Part shown: positions 37,601 to 42,100 of the stretch, piece after piece | Layout of the letters: every line of letters begins with the position of its first letter | How positions within the stretch are numbered: position 1 is the stretch's first letter | NCBI RefSeq assembly: GCF_036345175.1 | Contig: NZ_CP107780.1 | Span: 62,001-126,000 of the forward strand | Source of the DNA: Streptomyces sp. NBC_00576 | Lineage (GTDB): Bacteria > Actinomycetota > Actinomycetes > Streptomycetales > Streptomycetaceae | Reading direction: 5' to 3' | DNA: 64,000 bases | Notes under the pieces: generated by a model | What the model was told of the DNA's origin: nothing | Databases searched by the model: none | The model's input: only the letters and a program-made list of their open reading frames with translations | Translations under genes and position numbers: made by a program

Positions 37601-39135
37601 GCCAGACAATTCGCCCACGCATCCACCTCCGCATACGACAGCTCCACACCACCACCGGACAACGCCACCGCCTCCGGCAACCGCACCACCTGCGCCGCAA
37701 ACAAGTCCGGCAGCAGGGCAGCGGGGACCGGTTCCGCCGTGGCATTCCAGTCGTGGACGATCCGCCGGTACTCGGCCGGGCCGAGCACGTCCAGGGAGCG
37801 GACGGGGGCCGACGGGTCGGCTGCGGCCGCCTCCAGGACGCGTGCCACCATGTCCGCGATCCGCTGGACCGTTGCGGCATCGAACAGATCGGCCGCGCCG
37901 ATGAGCGCGCCGTGCAGCCCCGCGGGCTGCCCGTCGTCGTCGACGGTCTCGCGCAGCACCAGGTCGAGGTCGAGTTCGCGCGCCTGCTCTTCGTCGGAGA
38001 CCATCTCGACCCGCAGGCCGGGCAGTTCCAGGGCCGGGCCGCCGCGCCGGCCGGAGGACGTCATGTCCTCGCTCTCCACGGCTGCCATCACCTGGAAGAG
38101 GGGGTGCCGGGCCAGTGACCGGGTCGGCGCAAGTTCCTCGACCAGTTTCTCGAACGGCACGTCCTGGTGCTCGTAGGCATCCAGGGAAGCCTCACGCACC
38201 TGCCGCAGCACATCGGTGAAGGTCGGGTCGCCCGACAGGTCGGCGCGGATCACCAGGTTGTTGACGAAGAAGCCGACCAGGTCGTTGAGCCCCTCGTCGG
38301 TCCGTCCGGCGACCAGGCTGCCGATCGGGAGGTCATCGCCCGCCCCGATCCGGGACAGCAGCACAGCCAGCGCGGAATGCGCCACCATGAGCAGGGTCGC
38401 CCCGTGGTCGCCCGCTAGCTCCAGCAGCCGCTGGTGGACGTCGGCGGAGATCTCCAGTTCGGCCGTGTGACCACGGGACGTGGTCTGTGCCGGGCGTGGG
38501 CGGTCGGTGGGCAGTTCCAGTTCCTCCGGCGCGCCATCAAGGGCGCGCCGCCAGTACGCCACCTGCTCGGACAGGGCGCTCTCCGGGTCGTCATGCGCAC
38601 CGAGGAGTTCCCGCTGCCACAGGGTGTAGTCCGCGTACTGCACGGGCAGCGGCTCCCACTGGGGCTCGTGGCCCGCCAGCCGTGCTGTGTAGGCGGTGGA
38701 GAGGTCGCGCGTCAGGGGTCCCATCGACCAGCCGTCGGCCGCGATGTGGTGCACCACCAGGACCAGTACGTGCTCGTCCGGGTTCACCACGAGCAGGTCG
38801 GCACGGACCGGGATCTCGCCGGCCAGGTCGAAGGCGTACGCACTCGCGCGCCGCACCTCGTCCGGCACGTCCTCCGGCGTCACCCGGACGACGTTCAGCT
38901 CGAAGCCCGCGTCCTCGGTCGGCAGTACCCGCTGGTACGGCTCACCGCCCGAGGACGGGAGAACGGTGCGCAGCACCTCGTGGCGGTCGATCACGTCGCT
39001 TAGGGCGGCGGCGAGCGCGTCGGTGTCCAGCTGTCCGGTCAGCCGCAGGGCCAGCGGAATGTTGAAAGTGTCGGCGGGTCCCCCCAACTGCCACAGGAAC
39101 CACAGGCGGCGCTGCGCGAACGACAACGGAATCAT
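12931..39135 (-). CDS. endC: Eight-module NRPS with terminal thioesterase (modules 10-17)
   Basis: An 8734-residue assembly-line protein that extends the peptide from residue 10 to 17 and releases it. Each of eight modules is C-A-T, about 3.2 kb, followed by a thioesterase. Pockets read End, Hpg, Ser, Hpg, Gly, End, Ala, Hpg, matching enduracidin residues 10-17. The C domains of modules 11, 13, 15 and 17 are dual C/E type; the others are ordinary LCL type. No epimerase or methyltransferase domain is present. The true start is ATG 39135, giving MIPLSFAQRRLW with AAGGAG 6 bases upstream and a one-base overlap with the endB stop (TGATG). The frame stays open to 39396, but that extension reads through endB in a nonsense frame. 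Several A domains are near-identical repeats. Confidence 0.95.
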   Translation of the reverse strand: MIPLSFAQRRLWFLWQLGGPADTFNIPLALRLTGQLDTDALAAALSDVIDRHEVLRTVLPSSGGEPYQRVLPTEDAGFELNVVRVTPEDVPDEVRRASAYAFDLAGEIPVRADLLVVNPDEHVLVLVVHHIAADGWSMGPLTRDLSTAYTARLAGHEPQWEPLPVQYADYTLWQRELLGAHDDPESALSEQVAYWRRALDGAPEELELPTDRPRPAQTTSRGHTAELEISADVHQRLLELAGDHGATLLMVAHSALAVLLSRIGAGDDLPIGSLVAGRTDEGLNDLVGFFVNNLVIRADLSGDPTFTDVLRQVREASLDAYEHQDVPFEKLVEELAPTRSLARHPLFQVMAAVESEDMTSSGRRGGPALELPGLRVEMVSDEEQARELDLDLVLRETVDDDGQPAGLHGALIGAADLFDAATVQRIADMVARVLEAAAADPSAPVRSLDVLGPAEYRRIVHDWNATAEPVPAALLPDLFAAQVVRLPEAVALSGGGVELSYAEVDAWANCLARKLVVSGVGPESVVALVLERSPELVVAVLAVLKAGGAFVAVDPGQPAERIRFVLEDAAPVLVVDSPEFLAEVDGYDEGPVSDVDRLAPLLPSHPAYVIFTSGSTGRPKGVMVSHEACVSYVASHDRYGVGPGSRVAQFASVGFDAFCEEWLLALLRGAALVTVPGESRLGDELVRFLLDEGVTHATLPPGVAVLMDEGVLDPGFVLDVGGEVCPPGLVERWVAGGRTLFNSYGPSEATVNVTVWRAGGRSLGSGVPVGRPVANMRVFVLDDRLCPVPVGVAGELYVAGVQVGRGYLRRPVLTGERFVACPFVSGERMYRTGDRVRWDADGELVFVGRADDQVKIRGFRIEPGEVEAVLAGHPAVAQVAVVVREDTPGDKRLTGYLVPQKPGTAISAAVAEHAAERLPGYMVPSAFVELDALPLTANGKLDRTALPVPEYAGAGAGRAPVNAQEELVCQAFAEVLGLDRPTVGVEDDFFALGGHSLLAVSLVEWLRQHGLAVSVRALFVSATPAALAAASAQERVEVPPNLIPVGASEITPEMLPLVELTQEEIARVAAAVPGGAANIADIYPLAPLQEGLLFHHLMTDRDGTDVYITPAVIEFDSRDRLDDFFAALKWMVDRHDIYRTAVISEGLREPVQVVVRHAELTVEETILDADGPDPVQQMLAAAGGRMDLDQVPLMSAHIAADPGGDRWLALLRIHHLLQDHTTQDVLFDDLRAFLSGRADELPAPVPFREFVAQARLGTPREEHERFFAELLGDVTETTAPYGLVDVHGDGTGSEEARLRVDDALAGRIREVARSLGASPATLFHLAWARVLGAVSGRDDVVFGTVLFGRMNAGEGADRVPGLFINTLPVRVRLDQQDVEEALTGMRRALADLLVHEHAPLTLAQAASGLPGGSPLFTSILNYRHASGPREARSELNGMQVLSARDLTNYPLAVAVDADESGFTITVDAVAPADPAQVGALLTTCLDSLTSALAEEPATPLLTVDVLDGTELSALVDGWNDTAAPVPDVSLSEAFAARVAAAPDAVALVCGEAEVTYRELDARSNRLARTLVASGVRRESAVAVAMERSVDLVVALLAVSKAGGVFVPLDAGWPTARTRAVVEDADASLVLVHEATAGLEVGVALVPVDAEAETAVDLPGPVPPGGAAYVMYTSGSTGLPKGVVATHRDVVRLAMDRCWGSTPRVLFHAPHAFDASSYELWVPLLSGGTVVIAPRERIDASLMRRLAAEHELTHVHVTAGLLRVLAEDDPGCFTGVREVLTGGDVVPAEAVRRILEANPRVVVRHMYGPTEVTLCATQYEVADAAEVDAVLPIGRPLDNTRVYVLDNGLNVVPVGVAGELYVAGAGLARGYVNRAQTTAERFVACPFGPGERMYRTGDLARWTPDGRLVFAGRADDQVKIRGFRVEPGEVEAVLSEHPAVAQATVVVREDTPGNKRLIGYLVPVEAGSPVAAAARAYAAERLPEYMVPAAFVELDAFPLTVNGKVDRAALPVPRYLPGAGRLPVDAREELLCQAFAEILGLPTVGVDDDFFTLGGHSLLVTRLVSRVRALLDVELSIRTVFEAPTPGRLAARLAEAAGPGRKALAARERPERPPLSFAQQRLWFLGQLEGPSPTYNLPLALRLTGPLDREAFVAALRDTVERHEVLHTVFAVAENGEPYQRVLPVAETAFTPEVVEVSSDDLTEAIAEAATYAFDLAVENPVRATLFAVAPDEHVLVLVVHHIAGDAWSMEPLARDVSAAYAARREGEAPVWAPLPVQYADYAMWQRELLGDEGDPDSLIARQMGHWRDALAGAPEELELPFDRPRPAEFSYRGHLAEVELPAELHRRLRETARAEGVTVFMVLQAALAVTLSRLGAGTDLPIGTAVAGRTDQALDDLAGFFVNTLVLRTDLSGNPTFAGVLERVRDDLLTALAHQDVPFERLVEDLAPARSLTRHPLFQVMLTLQNTARAGGGTSAELPGLETSVLPTGAVPAKFDLDVAFAETFDAEGAPTGMHGTLVAAADLFDQDTADRIGTWFTRVLDTLTRRPDLRLSAVDVLDEAELSVLVEEWNDPELPTPEATLPELFEAQVARTPQAVAVSMGDVALSYAELEARADRLARGLAGRGVGPESVVGVFMARSVDVVVAMVAVGKAGGAYLPLDPDYPAERVAFVLADAGARCVVTTAEYASSLPEGVTAVVVDGAEIESTTGLDRLAPLLPSHPAYVIYTSGSTGRPKGVLVPHRNVVALFAAARKVFDFGADDVWSGFHSFAFDVSVWELWGALLHGGRVVVVPFEVSRSPGEFAELLERERVTVLSQTPSAFYQLMEAQSHRAGALHDLRVVVFGGEALEPARLAGWWERLGGAGPRLVNMYGITETTVHVTHHDLGPDESTDGSVIGRGLPGLSVYVLDEWLRPVPVGVTGELYVAGAQVARGYMGRPGLTGERFVGCPFGVAGGRMYRSGDRARWAADGRLVFAGRADEQVKIRGFRIEPGEVSAVLAAHPDVVQAAVIARDDALGGTRLIGYVVPADGCDGVLDAVRGFAVERLPSYMVPSAFVELETLPLTVNGKLDRRALPEPDHAGAGAGRAPVTAQEELLCQAFAEVLGLPVVGVDDDFFALGGHSLLAVSLVEWLRQRGMSVSVRALFMTSTPAGLAAVAVPESVVVPLGLIPEGATEITPEMLPLVELTEAEIARVVGQVPGGAANVQDVYPLAPLQEGIFFHHLVADRDGTDVYVTPTVLDFDSRERLDEFLAAMQWVMDRHDIYRTAIVWEGLPEPVQVVWRHAELPVEEMELDPDGPNAVEQLRAAAGGRIELDSAPLLRAHIAAGPDGGWLMLLRIHHLVQDHTSVEVLLEDLRAFLAGEADRLAPPVPFRHFVAQARLGTSREEHERYFTGLLGDVTETTAPYGLTDVHGDGEEAAHARLRVDDALTERMRGVARSLGVSPAALFHLAWARVLGVVSESDDVVFGTLLFGRMNAGAGADRAPGLFLNTLPVRVRMARKSVAEALTELRHQLADLMVHEHAPLSLAQAAAGLPGGSPLFTSLFNYRHNRDEPESGEGIEGIRTIFTREHTNYPLHMSIDNDGPSFVITVNAMAPADPDQVCALMHTCLTNLVTALTEAPDTPLARVDVLDAQAGNRVRVEWNDTAVDVPDVTVPVAFAAQAARAPQATALISGDVEIGYAELDARSDRLARALVAAGVDAESTVAVVMERSVDLVVTLLAVLKAGGVYVPLDAGWPVARMRTVVKDSGARCVVVHEPTAGHAFLRDLDLPTFSVEAEAEAEAEEGALPRPSSPQQAAYIMYTSGSTGVPKGVVVTHRDVVALATDRCWGAPSRVLFHAPHAFDASSYELWVPLLSGATVVVAPDERVDAVVMRRLVADHELSHVHVTAGLLRVLADQDPGCFAGVGEVLTGGDVVPAESVRRVLEASPGVMVRQLYGPTEVTLCATQYGVGDAGRVDGVLPIGRPLDNMRAYVLDGGLSPVPVGVAGELYVAGVGVARGYLGRPGLTGERFVACPFGVAGERMYRTGDLVRWDAEGRLVFVGRADGQVKIRGFRVEPGEVEAVLGAHPAVAQAVVVVREDVPGDKRLVAYLVPAERGEVLGVTVRAYATERLPQYMLPSALVELDALPLMANGKVDRAALPAPDYARGAGRAPADAREELLCQAFADVLGLPEFGVDDDFFALGGHSLLATVLVGRIRATFHVEMTIVALFDMPTPASLARWLVQARPGRIELAAYERPERVPLSFAQRRLWFLGQLEGPSATYNIPLATRITGLLDRVALDAALRDVIDRHEVLRTVFSMEGGEPYQRSLPLDASGFEVPVIEMASGDVADAVARAAEHAFDLGAEIPVRAALFTAAPEEHLLVLVVHHIAADAWSMVPLARDIAAAYAARCDDEEPAWTPLPVQYADYALWQRELLGDEDDPDSVISQQVAFWRDTLDGAPEELDLPTDRPRPATASYQGHQTPVEIPAALHERLREVAREHGVTLFMTVQTALAVALSRLGAGTDIPIGTAVAGRTDQALEDLIGFFVNTLVIRTDLSDDPTVAGVLRRVRDTSLAAFTHQDVPFEKLVEELAPARSLARHPLFQVMLTLQNAGGAGGSPSAALPGLRTASLATDGVAAKFDLDITMGESFDAAGAPTGIQGMLVAAADLFDETTAERIAGCLVRVLRLIAENTDVRLSAVDVLDAGERRRVVEEWNDTDAPVPALRVPDAFEAQVARTPDSVAVLSGDTRLTYAELNARVNQLARLLVRHGVGPERTVAVCMRRSADLLVALLAVLKAGGAYLPIDPDHPAERIGHILDDTRPGLLLTSRETDAELSGPGRIVVDDPGTAAELRALDAGDLTASERLGALLPGHAAYVIHTSGSTGRPKGVVVPHSAMANFVTAMRARFPMDAADRLLAVTTVSFDIHVLELYVPLLAGAGVVVAQDAAVRDPAEVAALIDRFGVTVMQATPALWQALLTEHAEAARGLRLLVGGEALPGALAARMAALGSTVTNLYGPTEVTVWATAAGIETDAAASQVPIGRPISNTRAYVLDGALRPVAPGTQGELYLAGVQVARGYLRRPGLSAERFVACPFGSGERMYRTGDVVRWRGDGQLEFLSRADDQVKIRGFRIELGEVEAALAGHPTVERAAAVVREQTPGDKRLIAYVVADVLDADQLAEAVRAHAAERLPSYMVPSAVVVLDALPLTANGKLDRKVLPAPDFAAAAGSGRAPTGPREELLCMAFAQVLGLERVGVDDDFFALGGHSLLAVSLVEYLRERGVSVSVRALFQNATPAGLAAAAGPEHVTVPPNLIPPGATAITPDMLTLTDLTEAEIARVVDTVPGGAANVADIYPLAPLQEGMFFHHLMAGGDNGDVYVLPTVLGFDSRDVLDGFLAALQRIVDRHDTYRTAIVWEGLREPVQVVWRTAELPVDEVVLDADADPAEQLLVEAGAWQALDRAPLMRVRVAAEPGTDRWVALLLIHHLVQDHTALDVLLDEVRAILTGHADELPDPVPFRGYVAQARLGITREEHEAYFSGLLGDLTEPTAPYGLMDVLGDGGPEARAQHWVDDALAERVRTLARSRGVSPATVFHLAWARVLGALSGRDDVAFGTIVFGRMNSGTGSARVPGLFMNTLPVRVRLDGTGSDAALSDMRTQLAELMVHEHAPLTLAQSVSGVPGGTPLFTSLFNYRFTTAPEAERPVEPTDRVGGIGLLGYREQSNYPVTMSVDDAGERFLLTADAHAPADPDQVCRLLHTCLDNLVSVLEDAPDTGLAAVEVLDSQEHHQVLHGWNGPVTDVPQVSLPDLFAAQVVRLPEAVALSGGGVELSYAEVDAWANCLARKLVVSGVGPESVVALVLERSPELVVAVLAVLKAGGAFVAVDPGQPAERIRFVLEDAAPVLVVDSPEFLAEVDGYDEGPVSDVDRLAPLLPSHPAYVIFTSGSTGRPKGVMVSHEACVSYVASHDRYGVGPGSRVAQFASVGFDAFCEEWLLALLRGAALVTVPGESRLGDELVRFLLDEGVTHATLPPGVAVLMDEGVLDPGFVLDVGGEVCPPGLVERWVAGGRTLFNSYGPSEATVNVTVWRAGGRSLGSGVPVGRPVANMRVFVLDDRLCPVPVGVAGELYVAGVQVGRGYLRRPVLTGERFVACPFVSGERMYRTGDRVRWDADGELVFVGRADDQVKIRGFRIEPGEVEAVLAGHPAVAQVAVVVREDTPGDKRLTGYVIAASGVDAGDVPQTVRAYAAEQLPGYMVPSAIVELDGFPLTTNGKLDRTALPAPDYTIGAGRTAADAREELLCGAFAQVLGLPAVGVDDDFFALGGHSLLATRLVSRVRAVLDAELPIRALFETPTPAALARRLVRTGPGRAALEARERPERAPLSFAQRRLWFLGQLDGPNATYNIPLTLRLTGELDREALAAAFRDVIGRHEVLRTVFSMADGEPYQRVLLVDDCGFELRVVDVAADGLEEAVAGAAGYAFDLSTEIPLRAWLFATAPQEHVLVLVVHHIAGDAWSMEPLARDMAEAYAAHREDHEPGWAPLPVQYVDYALWQRELLGEEDDPGSVLSRQVEYWRDALAGAPEELELPTDRPRPAEVSTRGYEVPVLVPAEVHQRLSEVVRTEGVTVFMVLQAALATLLHRFGAGSDVPIGASVAGRTDEGLNELVGFFVNTLVIRTDLSGDPTFRELLARVRAVSLSAYENQDVPFERLVEELAPTRSLARHPLFQVMLTLQNTGGPGGDPAAELPGLRTDSLPMGSAAAKFDLDLSVGEMLDAAGAPAGMQGVLIAAADLFDRETAERIAGCLVRILEAVAADTDVRLSAVDVLDADERRRVVEEWNDTDTPLPTLSVPAMFEAQVLRTPDAVAVLCGEARLTYAELNARANRLARLLVRRGIGPESRVAVCMERSADLLVALLAVLKAGGAYLPIDPGHPAERIAFMLDEARPGLLLTHRGVEAGASGPERIVLDDPRTVAKLVGMDDAAVTDGERVTPLLPDHPAYVIYTSGSTGRPKGVVVPHGAMANLVAGIGRRFPMDTEDRLLAVTTVTFDIHVFELYVPLLAGAGVVVAQDGEVRDPETVAELVARFGVTVMQGTPSLWHALLTAHEEAARGLRLLVAGEALSRSLADRMTAVGTTATNLYGPTEVTVYATAAEVARGTSAPQVPIGRPVDNTRAHVLDGTLQLVPPGVAGELYLAGAQLARGYLERRGLSAERFVACPFGSAGERMYRTGDVVRWRTDGELEFLGRADDQVKIRGFRIELGEVEAVLSAHPAVGRAAAVVREDVPGDKRLVAYVVAGDPDDGDVAEAAHAHAAERLPSYMVPSVVVAVDALPLTANGKLDRSALPAPVHTAGGGRAAATIEEELLCQAFAEVLGLPAVGVDDDFFALGGHSLLAVSLVEWLRQRGVSVSVRALFMTPTPAGLAAAAGPETVVVPPNLIPDGATVITPEMLPLVDLGEAEVARLVARVPGGAANVQDVYPLAPLQEGIFFHHLMLDRDGTDVYVTPTVIEFDSRQRLDDFLEAMQWVVDRHGVYRTAFVSDGLPEPVQVVLRHADLPVDEVVLDPEGQAAGEQLAAAVRGWMDLDRAPLMTTHIAADPHSDRWLCLLRVHHLLQDHTGLQVMLDELRAYLAGRTGHLPQPLPFRDFVAQARLGVSREEHQRYFTDLLDDVTEPTTPYGLVEVHGDGKAVAKATLRVDGDLTGRLKGVARSLGVSPATVFHLAWARLLAALSSRDDVVFGTIVFGRMNSGAGSDRVPGLFINTLPVRVRMAGLAVGEALTGLRHQLADLMVHEHAPLALAQAASGLPGGPLFTSLFNYRHNQEVPQETSDVMAGMELLSDRDVTDYPLAVAVDVGGDGFTIAVDAVAPADPAHVCALLHTCLDHLVTALGEAPDTPLLAVDVLDESERSQLVEGHNDTSVAVADVSLPEAFAERAAADPDAVALASGDTEVSYGQLEVRADELARVLVASGVGQESVVAVVMERSVDLVVALLAVLKAGGVYLPLDVGWPVARMRGVVEDAGVRWVVTHGDAAGHEFVRTTDLGVVWVDGVAQAAEAALPTVEPDAAAYVMYTSGSTGVPKGVVVTHRDVVALATDRCWGAPSRVLFHAPHAFDASSYELWVPLLSGATVVVAPDERVDAVVMRRLVADHELSHVHVTAGLLRVLADQDPGCFAGVGEVLTGGDVVPAESVRRVLEASPGVMVRQLYGPTEVTLCATQYGVGDAGRVDGVLPIGRPLDNMRAYVLDGGLSPVPVGVAGELYVAGVGVARGYLGRPGLTGERFVACPFGVAGERMYRTGDLVRWDAEGRLVFVGRADGQVKIRGFRVEPGEVEAVLGAHPAVAQAAVVVREDVPGDKRLVAYLVPHEVGAALEGVVREYALGRLPQYMLPSALVELDALPLTVNGKLDRRALPDPDLAHGVGGAVAHGPLAALEQAMCEVFAEVLGLPEVGPDDDFFALGGHSLLAVRLVHRLEARGVTTSVLDVMAAPTVTALRNTLSLSSMGDSLGVLLTIRDGGDRPPLFCVHPAGGLSWCYTPFAQHTPEDLPVYGLQARGVDGKAPFAASLAEMAADYIEQMREVQPTGPYHIVGYSFGAAPAHEIAVQLWEQGEEVAALVIMDSFPLDDERATTGAEDGATADGDLSWEDAIRAEFGHLLGGFSDEEIAVVARTFENNTRIRGAHATGRFEGDALILTSADNAPEDGPLTAKWAPYVSGEMTEVSIPCGHVDMVRPDMMGLVWQAISAWLESR
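13691..16885 (-). other. NRPS module 17: dual C/E-A(Hpg)-T
   Basis: Dual C/E domain (VYPLAPLQEGIFFHHL, HHLLQDHT), predicting D-Ala16. Pocket DAYHLGLLCK, hydroxyphenylglycine. The carrier near 13797-13835 feeds the thioesterase. Confidence 0.9.
13946..15314 (-). repeat. Hpg adenylation cassette, module 17 copy
   Basis: 13946-14982 matches module 6; 14089-15314 matches module 7 (44472-45697) apart from a few clustered differences around 15185-15200. Confidence 0.88.
16886..20050 (-). other. NRPS module 16: C-A(Ala)-T
   Basis: LCL domain (HHIAGDAWS), so residue 15 is L. Pocket DIFQLALVYK from FDIHVFELY, VMQGTPSLW, LLVAGE and NLYGPTEVTVY. Resembles the Gly domain of module 14 but with Phe, Ala and Tyr changes that fit alanine. 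Confidence 0.85.
20051..23255 (-). other. NRPS module 15: dual C/E-A(enduracididine)-T
   Basis: Dual C/E-type domain (IYPLAPLQEGMFFHHL, HHLVQDHT) although its donor is glycine. Pocket DAEHDGSVNK; the A domain 20491-21757 is a copy of that of module 10. Confidence 0.83.
20491..21757 (-). repeat. Enduracididine adenylation cassette, module 15 copy
   Basis: 1267 bases aligned without gaps to 36448-37714 (offset 15957); no differences noticed on reading. Covers A1 through about A9. Confidence 0.92.
23256..26425 (-). other. NRPS module 14: C-A(Gly)-T
   Basis: LCL domain (HHIAADAWS), so residue 13 is L. Pocket DILQLGLVWK from FDIHVLELY, VMQATPALW, LLVGGE and NLYGPTEVTVW, the actinobacterial glycine code. 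Confidence 0.9.
26426..29655 (-). other. NRPS module 13: dual C/E-A(Hpg)-T
   Basis: Dual C/E domain, predicting D-residue 12. Pocket DAYHLGLLCK, identical to the other hydroxyphenylglycine domains; residue 13 of enduracidin is dichlorinated. An acidic Ala-Glu repeat lies between A2 and A3. Confidence 0.9.
26852..27731 (-). repeat. Hpg adenylation cassette, module 13 copy
   Basis: About 880 bases matching the core of modules 3, 6, 7 and 17 (offset 12763 from module 17). Upstream of the A3 motif the module 13 sequence is different. Confidence 0.88.
29656..32820 (-). other. NRPS module 12: C-A(Ser)-T
   Basis: LCL domain (SFAQQRLWFL, HHIAGDAWS), so residue 11 is L. Pocket DVWSVGMVHK: a threonine pocket with Phe changed to Val at the second position (FDVSVW). 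Serine is predicted because position 12 of enduracidin is serine and Val at this site is typical of serine codes. Retained threonine activity is possible. Confidence 0.8.
29762..31398 (-). repeat. Thr-type adenylation cassette, module 12 copy with altered A4 patch
   Basis: Colinear with the module 2 copy. Nearly all differences noticed lie in 30808-30875, the region coding for the substrate pocket around the A4 motif. Confidence 0.9.
32821..36035 (-). other. NRPS module 11: dual C/E-A(Hpg)-T
   Basis: Dual C/E domain (IYPLAPLQEGLLFHHL), predicting D-residue 10. Pocket DAYHLGMLCK (HMYGPTEVTLC), hydroxyphenylglycine. Unlike the other Hpg domains this one is clearly diverged, not part of the repeated cassette. 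Confidence 0.88.
36036..39135 (-). other. NRPS module 10: C-A(enduracididine)-T
   Basis: LCL domain at the protein N-terminus, so residue 9 is L. Pocket DAEHDGSVNK from FDAFCEEW, THATLPP, LDVGGE and NSYGPSEATVN. Same as module 15 and a Met-to-Ala variant of the Orn pocket. Enduracididine predicted from position and shared code. Confidence 0.83.
36448..37714 (-). repeat. Enduracididine adenylation cassette, module 10 copy
   Basis: Partner of 20491-21757. The two modules flank it with unrelated C domains (LCL in 10, dual in 15). Confidence 0.92.
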
Positions 39136-39146
39136 CAGAACTCCTT
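39133..39146 (-). promoter_or_regulatory. Ribosome binding site and coupled start of endC
   Basis: On the minus strand AAGGAG sits 6 bases before ATG 39135, and the endB TGA overlaps that ATG by one base. This sets the endC start and suggests translational coupling that keeps EndB and EndC in balance. Confidence 0.85.
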
Positions 39147-42100
39147 CTCCTGCTTGCGCATCGGCCGCAGCGTCGGCCTGGTCTTCTTCCGTGAGCCCTG
39201 GTGCGTCGTCAGCCATTCGGCGACACCGGCGGGTGTGGGGTTCGCGAACAGCACGCGGAGCGGCACGTCCACGCCCGCCACCGCACGCACCCGGCTGAGC
39301 AGCCGGGTGGCCAGCAGGGAGTGCCCACCGAGCGCGAAGAAGTGGTCGTCGGCCCCGATCTCGGGCAGGCCGAGGATGTCGGCGAACGCCTGGCACACCA
39401 GTTCTTCCTGTGGGGTGGCGGGCACGCGGCCGGTCCCGGCCTTGGTGTAGTCCGGAGCGGGCAGCGCCCTGCGGTCCAGCTTGCCGTTGACCGTCAGCGG
39501 CACGGCGTCCAGCACCACCACGGCCGACGGCACCATGTACGACGGCAGCCGTTCCGCCGCGAATCCGCTTACCGCCTGAGGCAGTTCATCGGCGTCGACG
39601 CCGTCGCCGGGAACGACGTAGCCCACGAGCCGTGGCTCACCGGGCGTGTCCTCCCGTACGGTCACCGCGGTCCGAGCCACGTCAGGGTGGGCCGCGAGCA
39701 CGGCCTCGACCTCGCCAGGCTCGATCCGGAACCCGCGGATCTTCACCTGGTCGTCCACACGGCCCGCGAAGACCAGCTGCCCGTCGGCGTTCCACTTCGC
39801 CCGGTCACCGCTGCGGTACATCCGCCGATCCGGCTCGAACGGGCAGGCCACGAAGCGCTCCCCCGTCAACCCGGGACGGCCCAGGTAGCCGCGTGCCAGA
39901 CCCGTGCCCGCGAGGTACAGCTCACCCACCACGCCCGTCGGCACGGGCTTCAGCGCGGCGTCGAGCACGTACACGCGGGTGTTGGCGACGGGTCGGCCGA
40001 TGGGCACGGCCTCGCCCGCATCCAGGCCGGGGCTGCACCGCCACACCGTGGCGACCACGGTCGCCTCCGTCGGCCCGTAGGCGTTGAACATCGTGCGGCC
40101 GTCCGCCGCCCAGCGTTCGACCAACTCGGGTGGGCATGCCTCGCCGCCGACGTCGAGCACGAACGCCGGGTCCAGCAGGCCGTCGGGGATCGTCTCCGCC
40201 ACCGCGGGCGGCAGCGCCGCGTGCGTCACTCCGTGATCGACGAGGAACCGTCCGAGTTCGGCCCCCAGCCGCCGGTCCGCCGGCACGGTCACCAGCGCCG
40301 CGCCACGCAGCAGCGCCAGCAGCCACTCCTCGCAGAACATGTCGAAGCCTACGGACGCGAACTGCGCCACCCGGCTGCCGGCCTTCACGCCGTACCAGTC
40401 ATGGCTCCCCGACAGGTCCGCGCATCCCTGGTGCGTGACGACCACGCCCTTCGGGCGTCCCGTCGACCCCGACGTGTAGATCACATACGCCGGGTGGGAC
40501 GGCAGCAACGGAGCGAGCCGGTCCACGTCCGACACCGGACCCTCGTCATAACCGTCGACCTCCGCAAGGAACTCCGGACTGTCCACCACCAACACCGGCC
40601 CGGCATCCTCGATCACCGACCGGATCCGCTCAACCGGCTGCCCCGGATCGATCGGCAAGTACGCACCACCCGCCTTCAGCACCGCCAGAACCGCCACCAC
40701 CAACTCCGGCGACCGCTCCAACACCAAAGCCACCACCGACTCCGGACCCACCCCCGACACGACCAGCTTCCGCGCCAGACAATTCGCCCACGCATCCACC
40801 TCCGCATACGACAGCTCCACACCACCACCGGACAACGCCACCGCCTCCGGCGACCGCACCACCTGCGCCGCGAACAGATCGGGCACCACACCGTCCGGCA
40901 CCGGAGCAGCCGTGTCGTTCCAGTCCCGCACGATCCGCCGGTACTCCTCGGGGTCCAGCAACTCCACCGTGCTGAGGGGCACTTCGGCGGCAGCGGTGAC
41001 CACGGTGAGCAACCGGACCAGGTGACCGGCGATCCGGTCGGCAGTGGCCCGGTCGAACAGGTCGGCGGCCGTCGTGAGCGTGCCGTACATCCCGTCCGGC
41101 GCACCCTGCTCATCGCGGCGCTCCGACAGGCTCAGCGCGAGGTCGTACCGGGCGACTCCGTGCGCCAGCGGCTCGCCGCTCACCTCGAGTCCTGGCAGCC
41201 GCAGCCCGGCCTCCGGGACGTTCTGCACATCAAGTGCCACCTGGAACAGCGGCTGCCGTGCCAGGGAGCGTTCGGGGACGAGCTTCTCCACCACGTGGTC
41301 GAAGGGCAGGTCCTGGTGTGCGTAGGCCGCCAGGTCGGTGTCGCGTACGCGCCGCAGCAGCTCGGCGAAGCTCGGGTCGCCCGACACGTCGGTGCGGAGC
41401 ACGAGCATGTTGACGAAGAAGCCGATCAGATCGTCGAGGGCGTCGTCGGTGCGGCCGGCCAGTGCGGTGCCGATCGGGATGTCGGTGCCCGCGCCGAGCC
41501 TGCTCAGCAGTGCCGCGAGGCCTGCCTGGAGCACCATGAAGACGGTGACCTGCTCGGTGGCGGCCAGTTCTGTGATGCGCCGGTGCAGGTCCGCGGAGAG
41601 TTCCACCGGGGTCTCATCTCCCCGGCGCGTCGCCACCGCGGGACGCGCTCGGTCCGTCGGCAGGGTCGTCTCGTCGGGGGCGCCCGCCAGGGTCTCCCGC
41701 CAGAACGCCAGCTGTCGGGCCTGGACGCTGTCCGGGTCGCCCGCGTCGCCGAGGAGTTCCCGCTGCCACAGGGCGTAGTCGGCGTACTGCACCGGCAGCG
41801 GCGTCCAGTCCGGTGCCCGGCCCTCCAGGCGTGCCGTGTACGCGACCGACATGTCCTGTGCCAGCGACGCGATCGACCACCCGTCGGTCGCGATGTGGTG
41901 CACCGCCAGCACGAGGACATGCTCGTCCGGCGCCAGGGCGAGCAGCCATGCCCGGAGGGGGATCTCCGTGGCGAGGTCGAAGGCGTATCCCGCTACGCGG
42001 TCGATCTCGGCGGCGGCCTCCCCTGCCGCGACGTCGAGGGTAGTTAGCTCGAAGTCGACCTCGTCGGCCCGCAGGATCCGCTGGTAGGGCTCGCCGTCCT

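Noticed and set aside
39136..39396. N-terminal extension of endC by 87 codons
   Set aside because: It reads the carrier domain of EndB out of frame; a strong binding site and the conserved C-domain start lie at 39135.
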